Numbered from the stretch's first letter, positions 8,721-17,815 are shown. The stretch is 64,000 bases of DNA from Selenomonadaceae bacterium (GCA_017527075.1 JAFXQM010000002.1:1-64000), one strand, 5' to 3'. The notes: generated by a model from the sequence alone, not told the origin. Numbers and translations are program-made.

Positions 8721-8870
8721 AGAATTTCTCGCCCGTGAAAAATTTTTTACCCGCGCTGAAGAATTTCTCGCCCGTGAAAAATTTTTTGCCCCACGACGAA
8801 AAATTTCTCCGCGCTGAAGAATTTCTCGCCCGTGAAAAATTTTTTACCCCGCGACGGAAAATAATTCGCC
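8700..8870. repeat. A/T-rich tandem repeat array, period about 42 bp
   Basis: About three to four copies of a unit containing GCTGAAGAATTTCTCGCCCG and a GTGAAAAATTTTTT core. It overlaps the last codons of tadA and precedes a bidirectional terminator. Apparent ORFs on both strands here are repeat artefacts. Confidence 0.8.
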
Positions 8871-8885
8871 GTTGCAAAAAAAATT

Positions 8886-8908
8886 GCTCCCTGCGCGGGA
8901 GCTTTTTT
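8886..8908. terminator. Bidirectional terminator between tadA and cheX
   Basis: GCTCCC-TGCGC-GGGAGC is followed by six T on the plus strand and preceded by a run of A (T on the minus strand). It serves the convergent genes on both sides. Confidence 0.9.
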
Positions 8909-8919
8909 GTCGAAAAAAT

Positions 8920-9387
8920 TTATGCCTCGCGGTCAACGGCAAGGGCAATGTCGAGCCTTTGCCCGCCGATTTCCATTTCGACCGTCAGGAAGTGCGAATC
9001 GCTGACTTTAATCGTGTGGTCTTCGTCGATTACAAGTTCGGGCGTGGTGATGTCCACGTCGAGTCCGAGCTTCGTGAAATTCGTGGCGGCGCGCGCCGTG
9101 AGCATGTTTGACATTTCGCGCAGAGCACTTTGCGCCAATTCGTTGAATCTGGTGACGGGCACTCCGAGCATCATCGTCGAGGCAATGTAACGCGCAGTGT
9201 CCGCCGTCATGTTGTAAACGACTTTGCCGTGCATTTGTTTCGTGAAGCCGACCGTGAGAGCGACGCCCTTGCTGATTACGTTTCTGTCCTGCAAATAAAT
9301 TCGTTGACGCCGCGGCATGGGAAAGCCCATCTGCGGCATGACTTCCATGAATGCATCTATTATCGGGTTGACGAGCTTTGCATCCAC
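8920..9387 (-). CDS. cheX: CheX-type chemotaxis phosphatase, 155 aa
   Basis: The protein has the CheC/CheX/FliY phosphatase fold pattern, with one active-site element of the E-x2-N type (ALREMSNML). CheX dephosphorylates CheY-P and so terminates flagellar motor signals. Single-motif members are dimeric CheX rather than two-site CheC. The start is placed at GTG 9387 (protein begins VDAKLVNPIIDAF), which follows GGAGACGGTAAG; the TTG at 9405 would contain that ribosome binding site. It is a lone gene here, about 24 kb from the flagellar operon. Confidence 0.82.
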   Translation of the reverse strand: MDAKLVNPIIDAFMEVMPQMGFPMPRRQRIYLQDRNVISKGVALTVGFTKQMHGKVVYNMTADTARYIASTMMLGVPVTRFNELAQSALREMSNMLTARAATNFTKLGLDVDITTPELVIDEDHTIKVSDSHFLTVEMEIGGQRLDIALAVDREA

Positions 9388-9510
9388 CTTACCGTCTCCT
9401 TCCAAAAGTTTTGCGCTTTAAATTTCTATGCGCGCGCGAAAATTACCTGCCGCGTTGTCAAAATATTTTTCCCGTGATAAACTGGCGCAAAAAATTTTGG
9501 AGGTTATGAC

Positions 9511-11076
9511 ATGCTGAAAAATTTTTTCATGGCACTTGCCGCGATTTTCTTCCTCATGCCGAGTGCTTATGCCGAAAAAATTTTATTCATCCCGCACGAC
9601 GACCGCCCCGTTTCCTCTCAGCAGCCCGCCGATGTCGTCGCGCAACTCGGTTACGAAATTATTTCGCCGCCGACTGAACTTTTGACTCGCCCCGACGAAC
9701 TTTGGACGTGGTTTCAAGATAATGCCTTCCTTTGCGACGCCGCAGTCGTTTCGTCCGACGCGTTGCTTTACGGCGGATTGATTCCCTCGCGCTCGCACGG
9801 AATTCCCGCCGAAACTTTATTCGCGCGCGTCGAAAATTTTAAATCTCTGCGTGAAAAAAATCCGAGTCTCAATTTGTATCTGTTCGGCTCGCTGATGAGG
9901 ACGCCTTACTTCGGCACGCCCGGCGATATTGAAGAGCCCGATTATTACGGGCAATACGGCACGCAAATTTTCCTGCTCACGCGCCTGCTCGATATTCAGG
10001 ACAGCGGCAAGCTCACCGACAAGGAAAATTTTCAGCTCGAAGAACTCAAGAGGAGTATTCCCGACGAAATTTTGGACGATTGGTTTGCTCGCCGCGAGAA
10101 AAATCTTTCCGCCACGAAAAAAATTTTGGACTTGGTCAAAGACGGCCACATAAATTTTTTCATCATCGGGCGCGACGATAATGCTCCGCTCTGTCAAACT
10201 CACCGCGAAAAACTTCAGCTCGCCGAATACATGAAAGACATCCCGAAGACCAAGGCGCAATCGCACGCCGGCATTGACGAATTCGCCATGCTGTTGCTCG
10301 CCCGCGCCGTCAACGATTTGAACTGCGACCTGCCCTTCGTCAACGTCCAATACAATCACGGCGTCGGCGAAAAAACCATTCCGCATTACTCCGACGAGCA
10401 AATCGGGCTTTCCATTCGCGACGAAATTTTAATCGCGGGCGGCATGTTCGTGCCCAATCCCGAACGCGCGGATTTTGTCCTCTTCGTGAACACCGACCCG
10501 AACGGCGAAACTTTTGAGCTGCACAATTCTTGCCCGCCGCAATTTTTGACCAAACGTCAGCAGAAATATTTCGCGCGCAACGCCGAAAAATTTTCCGCGA
10601 TGGTTGAGGACGCCGTGAATCAAAATCTGCCCGTCGGTGTCGCCGACAGCATTTCCGCGAACGGCTCCGATAACTTTTTGATGGATGAACTCCACGAAAA
10701 AAATCTGCTCTTCAAGCTGAACGCGTACGGCGGCTTGAACACGGCGACGAATACTTCGGGCTTCGCGATTGGCATGGGCGTCCTCACAAAAAAAATGAGC
10801 CGCGCGTCGATTGACCGCTTGCTCGCCGCCCGATACCTCGACGACTGGGCTTATCAAGCGAATGTCCGCACGCAAATCGCCAAGCACCTCACAAAATATC
10901 CGAACCCCTTACAAATTTATTTGAGCCTCGGCGACCACGAATCCGAAATCATTACGCTCGAAAATAAATTCATGCACGAGTTCGCCGTCAAATATTTTCC
11001 GCAGTGGAATGATTTTAACGTGTCGAATCCGTGGCACCGCATGTTTGAATGCCGAATCGATTTTGATAAGCGTTGA
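9511..11076 (+). CDS. DUF4127 family secreted protein, 521 aa
   Basis: An N-terminal signal peptide (ALAAIFFLMPSAYA, cleavage near residue 21) is followed by the DUF4127 opening (KILFIPHDDRPVSSQQP). Later typical segments include SSDALLYGGLIPSR, GRDDNAPL and LNAYGGLNTATNTSGFAIG. Family proteins are about 500 aa, exported in Firmicutes and without an established biochemical function. A good ribosome binding site (TTGGAGG) precedes the ATG. It appears monocistronic; a fragment of the dispersed repeat follows it. Confidence 0.85.
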   Translation: MLKNFFMALAAIFFLMPSAYAEKILFIPHDDRPVSSQQPADVVAQLGYEIISPPTELLTRPDELWTWFQDNAFLCDAAVVSSDALLYGGLIPSRSHGIPAETLFARVENFKSLREKNPSLNLYLFGSLMRTPYFGTPGDIEEPDYYGQYGTQIFLLTRLLDIQDSGKLTDKENFQLEELKRSIPDEILDDWFARREKNLSATKKILDLVKDGHINFFIIGRDDNAPLCQTHREKLQLAEYMKDIPKTKAQSHAGIDEFAMLLLARAVNDLNCDLPFVNVQYNHGVGEKTIPHYSDEQIGLSIRDEILIAGGMFVPNPERADFVLFVNTDPNGETFELHNSCPPQFLTKRQQKYFARNAEKFSAMVEDAVNQNLPVGVADSISANGSDNFLMDELHEKNLLFKLNAYGGLNTATNTSGFAIGMGVLTKKMSRASIDRLLAARYLDDWAYQANVRTQIAKHLTKYPNPLQIYLSLGDHESEIITLENKFMHEFAVKYFPQWNDFNVSNPWHRMFECRIDFDKR

Positions 11077-11091
11077 GAGCTTGCCCCGGGC

Positions 11092-11247
11092 AGAGTCCGC
11101 CCTCGAAAAGCTCGTCCTCTTTTAACGTAAGAGTGGCTTCGCAGAAGCGGAGGAAAATTTTTTTGTGTTCATCACTCAAAAAATTTTTTTACCCACAATC
11201 GAAGCGACGAATGATTCTTTAAATCCGCTCTTGAGCAAAGAGGGGAC
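11092..11247 (+). repeat. Dispersed structured repeat, copy A (3' fragment)
   Basis: The end (AATCGAAGCGACGA, then CCGCTCTTGAGCAAAGAGGGG) matches the 3' part of copies B, C and G. The 5' hairpins of the full family are missing or replaced. It fills most of the DUF4127-ftsZ gap. Confidence 0.65.
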
Positions 11248-11349
11248 ACTCGACGCCTGAATGAAATTTAAAACGTTACAAAGTTTTTTCATTAAGGCAT
11301 GCTAAACTTACACAGCTTACGTAGAAATTTTTTCACGGGGGGAAAGCAG

Positions 11350-12570
11350 ATGTTTGAATTCGACGAAAATACTTTAGACCAACTGGCGAAGATAAAAGTA
11401 ATCGGAATCGGCGGCGGCGGCTCGAACGCGGTAAACAGAATGATTGAATCGGGTTTGGAGGGCGTGGAGTTTATCGCAGTCAACACAGACTCGCAAGCGT
11501 TGCTCTTGAGCAAGTCACCCAAGAGAATGCAAATCGGAGAGAAATTGACTCGCGGGTTGGGCGCGGGTGCTCGCCCCGAAATCGGAGAGCGCGCAGCCCA
11601 AGAAAGTCGCAGCGACATCTTGGAAGCCCTGCGCGGCTCGGACATGGTATTCATCACGGCGGGCATGGGCGGCGGCACGGGCACGGGTGCGGCTCCCGTC
11701 GTGGCGGAGTGTGCTCGCGAGGTGAACGCTTTGACCGTCGCGGTCGTCACTCGCCCGTTTGCCTTCGAGGGGCCCCGCCGCAAAAGAAATGCCGACATGG
11801 GTATCGAAAACCTCAGACAGAAAGTCGACGCGATTATCACAATCCCCAATGACCGTTTGCTCCAAGTCGTCGACAAAAAAACCACAATGACTCAAGCCTT
11901 CGCTCTCGCCGATGACATCCTCCGCCAAGGTGTCAAAGGTATTTCGGATTTAATCGCTGTGCCCGGCGTCATTAACTTGGACTTCGCGGACGTGCAATCA
12001 ATCATGAACAACGCGGGCGCGGCACTCATGGGCGTGGGCGAAGCGTCGGGCGACAACGCCGCAGTCGAAGCCGTCAAGAAAGCCATTGCCTCCCCCTTGC
12101 TTGAGACGAGCGTCGACAGCGCGCGCGGAATTCTTTTGAACTTCATGGGCGCGACCGATTCGCTTTCCATGTTGGAAGTCAACGAGGCGTCCACCACCGT
12201 GCAAGAAGCCGCTCACCCCGACGCAGAAATTATTTGGGGCGTCAGCGTCGACGAAACCCTGGGCGACACAATCATCGTCACGATTATCGCCACGCGCTTC
12301 GGCGAAGAAAATCTCGCGCCCGCCGAAAAAGAAATTCCTCCGACAAAATTTTATCCGCCGCCCGCTCAACAAACTCAGCCCCCGCAAAAATCTCAGCCGC
12401 AGCCGCCGCAATTCAATCAACAGCAATATAATCAGCAACAGCAATTCAATCAGCAGGAGCCGCCGCCTTACAATCGAACCGTTCAGCCGCCGCAAGAGGA
12501 GCAGCCGCGTCCGTCGGGGCGTTTCCCAAATATAATTCCCGATTTCTTCAACAGACGCAACAGGAGATAA
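11350..12570 (+). CDS. ftsZ: Cell division protein FtsZ, 406 aa
   Basis: Tubulin-like GTPase that polymerises into the Z ring at mid-cell. The protein shows [11 protein letters not shown] (about residues 18-28), the tubulin signature [10 protein letters not shown] (about residues 107-116), IPNDRLL and the T7 catalytic loop NLDFADV (about residues 208-214). A long Q/P/N-rich linker and a basic C-terminal peptide ([13 protein letters not shown]) follow, the latter being the usual docking site for FtsA/SepF-type partners. ATG 11350 follows GGGGGGAAAG by about 5 bases; an in-frame ATG at 11299 lies upstream of this site. A degenerate paralogue follows 19 bases downstream. No ftsA is adjacent. Confidence 0.96.
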   Translation: MFEFDENTLDQLAKIKVIGIGGGGSNAVNRMIESGLEGVEFIAVNTDSQALLLSKSPKRMQIGEKLTRGLGAGARPEIGERAAQESRSDILEALRGSDMVFITAGMGGGTGTGAAPVVAECAREVNALTVAVVTRPFAFEGPRRKRNADMGIENLRQKVDAIITIPNDRLLQVVDKKTTMTQAFALADDILRQGVKGISDLIAVPGVINLDFADVQSIMNNAGAALMGVGEASGDNAAVEAVKKAIASPLLETSVDSARGILLNFMGATDSLSMLEVNEASTTVQEAAHPDAEIIWGVSVDETLGDTIIVTIIATRFGEENLAPAEKEIPPTKFYPPPAQQTQPPQKSQPQPPQFNQQQYNQQQQFNQQEPPPYNRTVQPPQEEQPRPSGRFPNIIPDFFNRRNRR

Positions 12571-12589
12571 ATTTTTTGACGGAGGGTTG

Positions 12590-13411
12590 ATGAACGTGCT
12601 GGGAAGTAGTTTTGAAAATCAATTCGTAAAAGTCAAAGTCGTCGGCGTCAACACTGCCGGCAAGGAAAAACTTTCGGGCGGGCTCTCCGCCCTTAATTGT
12701 ATCTTGGAAAAAAATTTGCAGGGCGTGAAGCATTTCGCCGTCGACAGGCAAGACGTTAAAAATCTCGACGGCTGCAAGGCAAGCCACAAGCTCCGCCTGC
12801 TCGACATGGCCGACGAAAGAAATTTGGTCAGGGCTCTGCGCGGCGCGAATTTAATTTTCGTCGTGGCGGATGAAGTTTGGGAAAATATAAAAGCTGTCGC
12901 GCTCACCGCTCACTGCGCCAAAAAAGTCGGCGCGCCCGTGATTTTTATCGCCGGCGGAAATTTTGAGGACGCCGAGGACGAAATTATTTTCGACGCGCTG
13001 ATAAAATTGCCGAGTGAAAATTTTGCGCTCGACACGTGCAAGGTCGTTCAAAATTTTGTGGAGGCAGTGACGCTTGAGGGTCAGCCGAAACTCGACGTCG
13101 AAGATATTTCCGAGCTTGTGAAAAATTCTGCGGCGGTTGTCAGTTACGGAGAGCACAAAGGAAAAAATTCCGTCGTCAAAGCCGCCAAGGCCGCCCTCGA
13201 ACACGCCGAGAGCACCGCCGACAATTTCAAGGCGTCGAAAAAAATTTTGGTCAACATCACGGCCGCCAAAGCAAATTTATCGCTGGAGGAGGCGCAAAAA
13301 CTTTTCAAGATTTTTAAACGCCGCGCACCCGACGCTGAAATTTCATTCGGCTTTTCGATTGACGATTGGCTCGTTCGGAAAGTTAAGTGCCTGCTCATCG
13401 CCTCACAATAA
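12590..13411 (+). CDS. Degenerate FtsZ paralogue (pseudo-GTPase), 273 aa
   Basis: The protein aligns with FtsZ from strand 1 to the C-terminal domain: VKVKVVGVNTAG for [28 protein letters not shown] for [23 protein letters not shown] for the T7 loop NLDFADV, VSYGEHKGKNSVVKAAKAAL for [20 protein letters not shown], and DAEISFGFSIDDWL for [14 protein letters not shown]. The GTP-binding signature GGGTGTG is replaced by an unrelated DEVWENI segment and the first glycine loop is lost, so GTP binding is unlikely. Linker and tail peptide are absent. It is 19 bases after ftsZ and surely co-transcribed. ATG 12590 is used; GTG 12596 is an alternative start with better spacing from GGAGGG. Confidence 0.82.
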   Translation: MNVLGSSFENQFVKVKVVGVNTAGKEKLSGGLSALNCILEKNLQGVKHFAVDRQDVKNLDGCKASHKLRLLDMADERNLVRALRGANLIFVVADEVWENIKAVALTAHCAKKVGAPVIFIAGGNFEDAEDEIIFDALIKLPSENFALDTCKVVQNFVEAVTLEGQPKLDVEDISELVKNSAAVVSYGEHKGKNSVVKAAKAALEHAESTADNFKASKKILVNITAAKANLSLEEAQKLFKIFKRRAPDAEISFGFSIDDWLVRKVKCLLIASQ

Positions 13412-13415
13412 AAAA

Positions 13416-13444
13416 TTCCCTGCAAACGCGCGGGGATTTTTTTT
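13416..13444 (+). terminator. Terminator of the ftsZ operon
   Basis: TCCCTGC-AAAC-GCGCGGGGA stem, with a bulge, followed by eight T, five bases after the paralogue's stop. Confidence 0.75.
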
Positions 13445-13446
13445 AG

Positions 13447-13503
13447 TTCCCAACTCCCAACACCTAACTCCTAACTCCTAAATCCTAAATCCTAAATCCT
13501 AAC
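13447..13503. repeat. Heptanucleotide repeat array
   Basis: Period-7 run: CTAACTC-type units followed by CTAAATC-type units. It immediately precedes a -35 box. Confidence 0.8.
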
Positions 13504-13508
13504 TGAAT

Positions 13509-13537
13509 TTGACAGCGGCGGCACACTTATATAAAAT
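13509..13537 (+). promoter_or_regulatory. Strong sigma-70-type promoter
   Basis: TTGACA at 13509-13514 and TAAAAT at 13532-13537, 17 bases apart, upstream of ATG 13563. Confidence 0.75.
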
Positions 13538-13562
13538 GCTTCAAAACGGAAGGGGGATTCTT

Positions 13563-13880
13563 ATGGACGCCAACTTGAAAATCGTACTCGACCAATACTT
13601 TGAGGGAGCCTCGAAACTCCAGCCCAACGTCTTCGTGCCCGTGCGCGACAACCGCGTAATCGAACCGCTCGTCTACGCTTTCTTCAGCGAGACCGAACAG
13701 AGCACGCTCATCATCTCGGACACCCAAGACATTTTGGAGGGCGATATCCTCGTCTACCCGAAGACGCGCCAATTCTGTTACCTCGATGACATCCGCCACA
13801 TCACCGGCAAAAATATTTACGTCGTCCATTACCACACGAAATATCAGCGCAAAGCTCACACGCCCTTCGACGCCGAATAA
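13563..13880 (+). CDS. Hypothetical protein, 105 aa
   Basis: A soluble mixed alpha/beta protein with the segments VFVPVRDNRVIEPLVYAFF, EGDILVYPKTRQFCYLDD and NIYVVHYHTKYQ; I do not recognise the family. ATG 13563 follows GGAAGGGGGA, and the longer open frame starting at 13509 would begin inside the promoter. It has its own promoter and terminator, so it is an independent single-gene unit. Confidence 0.7.
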   Translation: MDANLKIVLDQYFEGASKLQPNVFVPVRDNRVIEPLVYAFFSETEQSTLIISDTQDILEGDILVYPKTRQFCYLDDIRHITGKNIYVVHYHTKYQRKAHTPFDAE

Positions 13881-13901
13881 TTTTTTCCAGCCGATAAAAA
13901 A

Positions 13902-13934
13902 TCCCGCGAGAATTTTCTTGCGGGAAATTTTTTT
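13902..13934 (+). terminator. Terminator
   Basis: TCCCGC and GCGGGA flank an A/T-rich inner stem, followed by T-rich sequence. The T run merges into the -35 box of the next promoter. Confidence 0.8.
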
Positions 13935-13961
13935 GACAAGCATCGCTGCGCCGTTTAAACT
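13933..13961 (+). promoter_or_regulatory. Promoter of the DUF262 gene
   Basis: TTGACA at 13933-13938 and TAAACT at 13956-13961, spacer 17. The first T of the -35 belongs to the preceding terminator. Confidence 0.7.
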
Positions 13962-13991
13962 TGTGAAAAAATTTTTTGGAGATGATGTCGA

Positions 13992-16082
13992 GTGCAGGCA
14001 AGCGTTATGCGAATCAACGAATTCATCGCGGACAAGCGGACGCTCGTTATTCCCGTCTATCAGCGCAATTACGATTGGAAAACTTCAAACTGCGAGCAAC
14101 TCTTCGACGACGTGGAATTTATCGCAAAGAACGGAGGAGAACATTTCATCGGCACGTTCGTTTATCAGCACAAGCCCGCCGCAGGAATTTTTCAGGAGTT
14201 CATAATCATCGACGGGCAACAGCGAATCACAAGCACCATGTTGTTCGCCAAGGCAATTTACGATTCGACCGACGACGAAGATTTGCGCGACGATATAAGC
14301 GCAACTTTTCTTAAGCACGACAAAGGCGCGCTCAAAGGCAAATGCAAGTTGCGTCTGTCCGATTACGACCGCGCAACTTTTGAAAAGCTCATGGCAGACG
14401 AATTCGACGAAAAAATTTTCTCCGCCCAAGAAAAAGATTCTCCTCTTTACAGAAATTACCGGCTCTTGAACGAAAAAATTTCCGAGTCATCGCTCACGCT
14501 CAAAGAACTCTCCGAAGCGATTTACAATCTGAAAGTCGTCAGCATCCTTCTCCAAGACGAAAACCCGCAAGAAATTTTTGAATCGCTCAACTCCACAGGA
14601 CTCGACCTGACCAAGGCGGACTTAATCCGAAACTTTTTGCTCATGCCTCTCGCCTACGACGAACAGAAAAATCTTTACGAAAATTATTGGCTGCAGATTG
14701 AAAAACTTTTGCGCCTCTCGGACGACATGGAAAATTTTTTGGTGCAGTATCTCATCGCGAAACGCAAATCCGACGCGGTGATGGAGACAAAGAAACGCCG
14801 CTTGAGCAATCGAAACCTTTACGTCGTCTTCAAAGATTATTTCGCGAAAAATTTTCACGCCGCCAAGCCGTGCCTCGAAGACATGCTCCGTTACGCAAAA
14901 TTTTTCCGCCGCTTCATCTTCAGCGACGAGACCAAGTTTGAAAACCTTTCGCCGCTCGACAAAAAATTTTACGAACTCACTCACGTGCTCGACGCCGGCA
15001 ACGCTCCGATTATTTTGATGTATCTGCTCGACCGCTTTGAAAAAAATCATTTCGACGAGGAGACGTTCATAAAATTTGTCGACGCGCTCATCTCTCTGAC
15101 CTTCCGCGCAAAAATTTGCAGACGCAACGGAATTCATCCGCAGTTCGCCGGCAATGTTCTCACTCGCCTCGATAAAGAAGATTCTTTGGACGAAAAAATT
15201 TTCTGGCGCGCAATTACTTTCGGCAAGGGCTCATACTCTTTCCCGAACGATAAAGATTTCCAAGCGGCTCTGGTGACAAAAAATTTGTACGAGACGATAA
15301 AGCCCGCTCTGTGCAAATATCTGCTTTACTCTTTGGAACGGGCGACGCGCGCGAAAGAATTGCCCGCTTACTCTTCGGCGACCGTCGAACACATCATGCC
15401 GCAAAGATTGACCGGCAGTTGGAAAAATTATCTTCGCGAACGCAACGATTCCTCGGCGCATGAAGTTTGGCTTCACACGCCCGGCAATTTGACTTTGACA
15501 GGTTACAACTCCGAGCTGAGCAACGGCGACTTCGACAAGAAGAAAGAAATTTATTCCGCCTCGAATTTTTACTTCACGCGAAACATTTGCCGCTACCCCG
15601 AATGGACTTCCGCGCAAATTCAAACGCGCGCAAAAAGATTGGCGGAGGCGGCGATTAAAGTTTGGATTTTGCCCGAAGAATTCAGCTCGCGCTCGGTAAA
15701 TTTCAGCGACACTTTCAATCTCGATTCGGACTTCGGGGCTTTGAAAGGGACGAAACCCGCGACGCTTTCCATCGACGACACGGAAATGGAAATGCCGTAT
15801 TGGAATCACATGCTGCGCGAGATTGTTCGCCGACTTTACGCCTTCGACAAAGACGCCTTCCGCCAAGCGACGACCGCCCGCCGCTCCTTGTTCACGACCG
15901 AACCGACCGACTTCAAGCTCGACGAAAATTTTTACATGGAGACGGGCTTCAGCACGGAGGACTGCCTGCGAATTACAAAATCCCTCGTGGAAAATTTTGA
16001 CCGCATTGCCGACTCGAACTTCAAAGAAAATATTTCATTCACCCTTCGGCGAGAAAATCGGCGGCGCGCCATATCCGCTTGA
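13992..16082 (+). CDS. DUF262/DUF1524 GmrSD-like nuclease, 696 aa
   Basis: The N-terminal DUF262 (ParB/Srx-like, nucleotide-hydrolysing) domain shows VIPVYQRNYDW near residue 20 and IIDGQQRITS near residue 75. The DUF1524 half carries the HNH-type nuclease motif VEHIMPQ (about residue 463) and the companion GNLTLTGYNSELSN. These are the two halves of GmrSD, a type IV system that cleaves modified phage DNA; single-chain forms are common. A further 150-residue C-terminal extension follows. The GTG start gives the usual opening MQAS...F; GGAG is 10 bases upstream. Function in phage defence is inferred from the family. Confidence 0.85.
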   Translation: MQASVMRINEFIADKRTLVIPVYQRNYDWKTSNCEQLFDDVEFIAKNGGEHFIGTFVYQHKPAAGIFQEFIIIDGQQRITSTMLFAKAIYDSTDDEDLRDDISATFLKHDKGALKGKCKLRLSDYDRATFEKLMADEFDEKIFSAQEKDSPLYRNYRLLNEKISESSLTLKELSEAIYNLKVVSILLQDENPQEIFESLNSTGLDLTKADLIRNFLLMPLAYDEQKNLYENYWLQIEKLLRLSDDMENFLVQYLIAKRKSDAVMETKKRRLSNRNLYVVFKDYFAKNFHAAKPCLEDMLRYAKFFRRFIFSDETKFENLSPLDKKFYELTHVLDAGNAPIILMYLLDRFEKNHFDEETFIKFVDALISLTFRAKICRRNGIHPQFAGNVLTRLDKEDSLDEKIFWRAITFGKGSYSFPNDKDFQAALVTKNLYETIKPALCKYLLYSLERATRAKELPAYSSATVEHIMPQRLTGSWKNYLRERNDSSAHEVWLHTPGNLTLTGYNSELSNGDFDKKKEIYSASNFYFTRNICRYPEWTSAQIQTRAKRLAEAAIKVWILPEEFSSRSVNFSDTFNLDSDFGALKGTKPATLSIDDTEMEMPYWNHMLREIVRRLYAFDKDAFRQATTARRSLFTTEPTDFKLDENFYMETGFSTEDCLRITKSLVENFDRIADSNFKENISFTLRRENRRRAISA

Positions 16083-16106
16083 CAAGGAAACTTTGCAAGT
16101 TATAAT
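16079..16106 (+). promoter_or_regulatory. Consensus promoter of the FadR-type regulator
   Basis: TTGACA (16079-16084) and TATAAT (16101-16106), spacer 16. The -35 overlaps the stop codon of the DUF262 gene. Confidence 0.85.
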
Positions 16107-16140
16107 TGAAACAAAGTCTTGAGAGAAAGGACGTGCCGCC

Positions 16141-16872
16141 ATGGAAATCGGCGAGGTTGTTGAAAAAAGTTTTCTGCGCCCGATAGACAACACGTCGGTT
16201 GTGCAGCAGGTTATCGACCGTTTGACTTACGCAATGATTTACAAAGAGCTCCGCCCCGGCGACAAGTTGCCGACGGAAATGGAGTTGGCGGCAAGCTTCG
16301 GCGTCGGGCGCAACTCAATCCGCGAGGCGATAAAAATTTTGGTTTCGTTCGGCGTGCTCGACATCCGTCGCCCCGAAGGAACTTTCGTGGCAAACGGCTT
16401 CTCGGACAAAATGATTAACCCGCTGCTTTATGGAATCATTCTCGACCAATCGGATTCAATCGATTCGCTCAAAGAGTTGCGCGAGTGGGTTGACCTCGGC
16501 ATTTTGGAATTGGCAATGGAAAAGGCGGAGCCCGAAGATTTATTCCAGCTCGAAGAGCAGCTGAACAAATTGCTGACGGAAATCGGCGTCGGCGATGCTC
16601 ATCAGATTTTTATCGCCGACGACGAATTTCACGAGGCAATCTCGACGGCGGCGCACAATTCTTTGCTCGGACAAATCGCAAAGCTCGTTCGGACTTTGAC
16701 AAGCGAAATGCGCATGACCACGATTCGCAACATGATTAAGCTCGGCAAAGGCAACGAACTCAAAAAGGCTCACCAAGATTTATTCAACATCATCGAATGC
16801 AAGAATGACTCTTCGGCACGCCGGTTGCTCGTTGAAGGATATTTTTATCGTTACAATGTTTTACGCAAATAA
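16141..16872 (+). CDS. FadR/GntR-family transcriptional regulator, 243 aa
   Basis: The N-terminal winged helix-turn-helix is typical GntR (LRPGDKLPTEMELAASFGVGRNSIREAIKIL in part, then FVA). The C-terminal FCD effector domain has the metal-binding pattern around DDEFHEAISTAAHN and a later H in KKAHQDL. FCD regulators respond to small carboxylates or sugar acids and usually repress catabolic genes. The target is not evident; neighbours are unrelated. It has its own consensus promoter and a strong terminator. Confidence 0.88.
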   Translation: MEIGEVVEKSFLRPIDNTSVVQQVIDRLTYAMIYKELRPGDKLPTEMELAASFGVGRNSIREAIKILVSFGVLDIRRPEGTFVANGFSDKMINPLLYGIILDQSDSIDSLKELREWVDLGILELAMEKAEPEDLFQLEEQLNKLLTEIGVGDAHQIFIADDEFHEAISTAAHNSLLGQIAKLVRTLTSEMRMTTIRNMIKLGKGNELKKAHQDLFNIIECKNDSSARRLLVEGYFYRYNVLRK

Positions 16873-16886
16873 ATTCAAACGAAAAC

Positions 16887-16915
16887 CTCCCGCGAACTTG
16901 TCGGGAGTTTTTTTT
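16887..16915 (+). terminator. Terminator of the GntR gene
   Basis: CTCCCG and CGGGAG stem followed by eight T. Confidence 0.9.
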
Positions 16916-16934
16916 CTGCAAAGGAGGATTCATC

Positions 16935-17744
16935 ATGCTGAAATTTTTTCGCGCTGATTCTGTTCGTCGTGCCGCTGACGGCCTCCGCGCACAGCCAAAA
17001 TTTTTCTCTTGACGGCGACCACGGAAAACTTTCCGCCGTCCTGCAGACGCCCGACGCTCAAAAAAATTTTCCGCTCGTGATAATCTGCCACGGCGCTTCA
17101 CGGGCAACAAAGATTCGCTCTTGCTGACGAGTTTGGCCGACGAATTGGAGGCGCGCGGCATTGCTTCGATTCGCTTCGACTTCAACGGCCACGGACACAG
17201 CGACGGCGACTTCCAAGACATGACCGTGCCCAACGAGATTGAAGACGCCAAAAAAGTTTTTGAATACGCGCGACGCCTGCCGAACGTCACGAGCGTTTCA
17301 ATCGCGGGGCACTCTCAGGGCGGAGTCGTTGCCTCGATGGTCGCGGGCGAACTCGGCGCGAAAAAAATTAAAGCCGTCGTGCTCATGGCTCCCGCCGCCG
17401 TCTTGCGCGACGATGCCATCCGCGGAAATTTATTCGGCGTGACTTACGATTCAATCAATCCGCCCGCGTTCGTTGAAATTTTCGGCGGACACAAAGTCGG
17501 GCGCAATTACATTCTGTCCGCGCAGACGCTGCCCATTTACGAAACCGCAGAAAAATTTACGGGATCCGCGCTGATGATTCACGGCAAGGCTGATGTCATT
17601 GTCCCTTACACTTACAGCTTGAGTTACAAAAAAATTTTCAGGCGCGGCGAAGTTCAACTCCTCGACGGTGCCGACCACAGCTTTCACGGTGAGGAAAGTC
17701 GTGTCGCAAAAATTGCCGCAGACTTTTTTGGAGTTAGGAGTTAG
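16935..17744 (+). pseudogene. Exported alpha/beta hydrolase, disrupted by two frameshifts
   Basis: Three frame segments make one coherent protein. ATG 16935 (after AAAGGAGG) reads MLKFF; dropping one T from a six-T run continues into a signal peptide (ALILFVVPLTASA) and a beta-strand region ending LVIICHG. A second shift at about 17094-17098 (an extra GC before TTCACGGGC) returns to the first frame for TGNKDSLL, the nucleophile elbow GHSQGG, HGKADVIVPY and the final GADHSFH. The net change is +3, so the last segment is in the ATG frame, but the ATG frame itself stops near 17010. The last codons are supplied by a heptamer array. Recent pseudogene or sequencing error. Confidence 0.75.
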
Positions 17745-17752
17745 GAGTTGAT
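17731..17752. repeat. Heptanucleotide repeat array
   Basis: Three AGGAGTT-type heptamers, which provide the stop codon and last residues of the hydrolase reading frame. Confidence 0.7.
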
Positions 17753-17766
17753 TCGGTAAAAAAATT

Positions 17767-17796
17767 ATCCCCGATTAATCGTCGGGGATTTTTTTG
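17767..17796. terminator. Terminator after the hydrolase pseudogene
   Basis: ATCCCCGA-TTAA-TCGTCGGGGAT stem with a T run on the plus strand. It lies between convergent units and could also act on ctsR readthrough. Confidence 0.85.
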
Positions 17797-17815
17797 TGGA
17801 AAAATTTTTGGCGTG

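Noticed and set aside
11299..11349. Longer FtsZ start at ATG 11299
   Set aside because: It precedes the GGGGGGAAAG ribosome binding site and adds residues not found in FtsZ N-termini.
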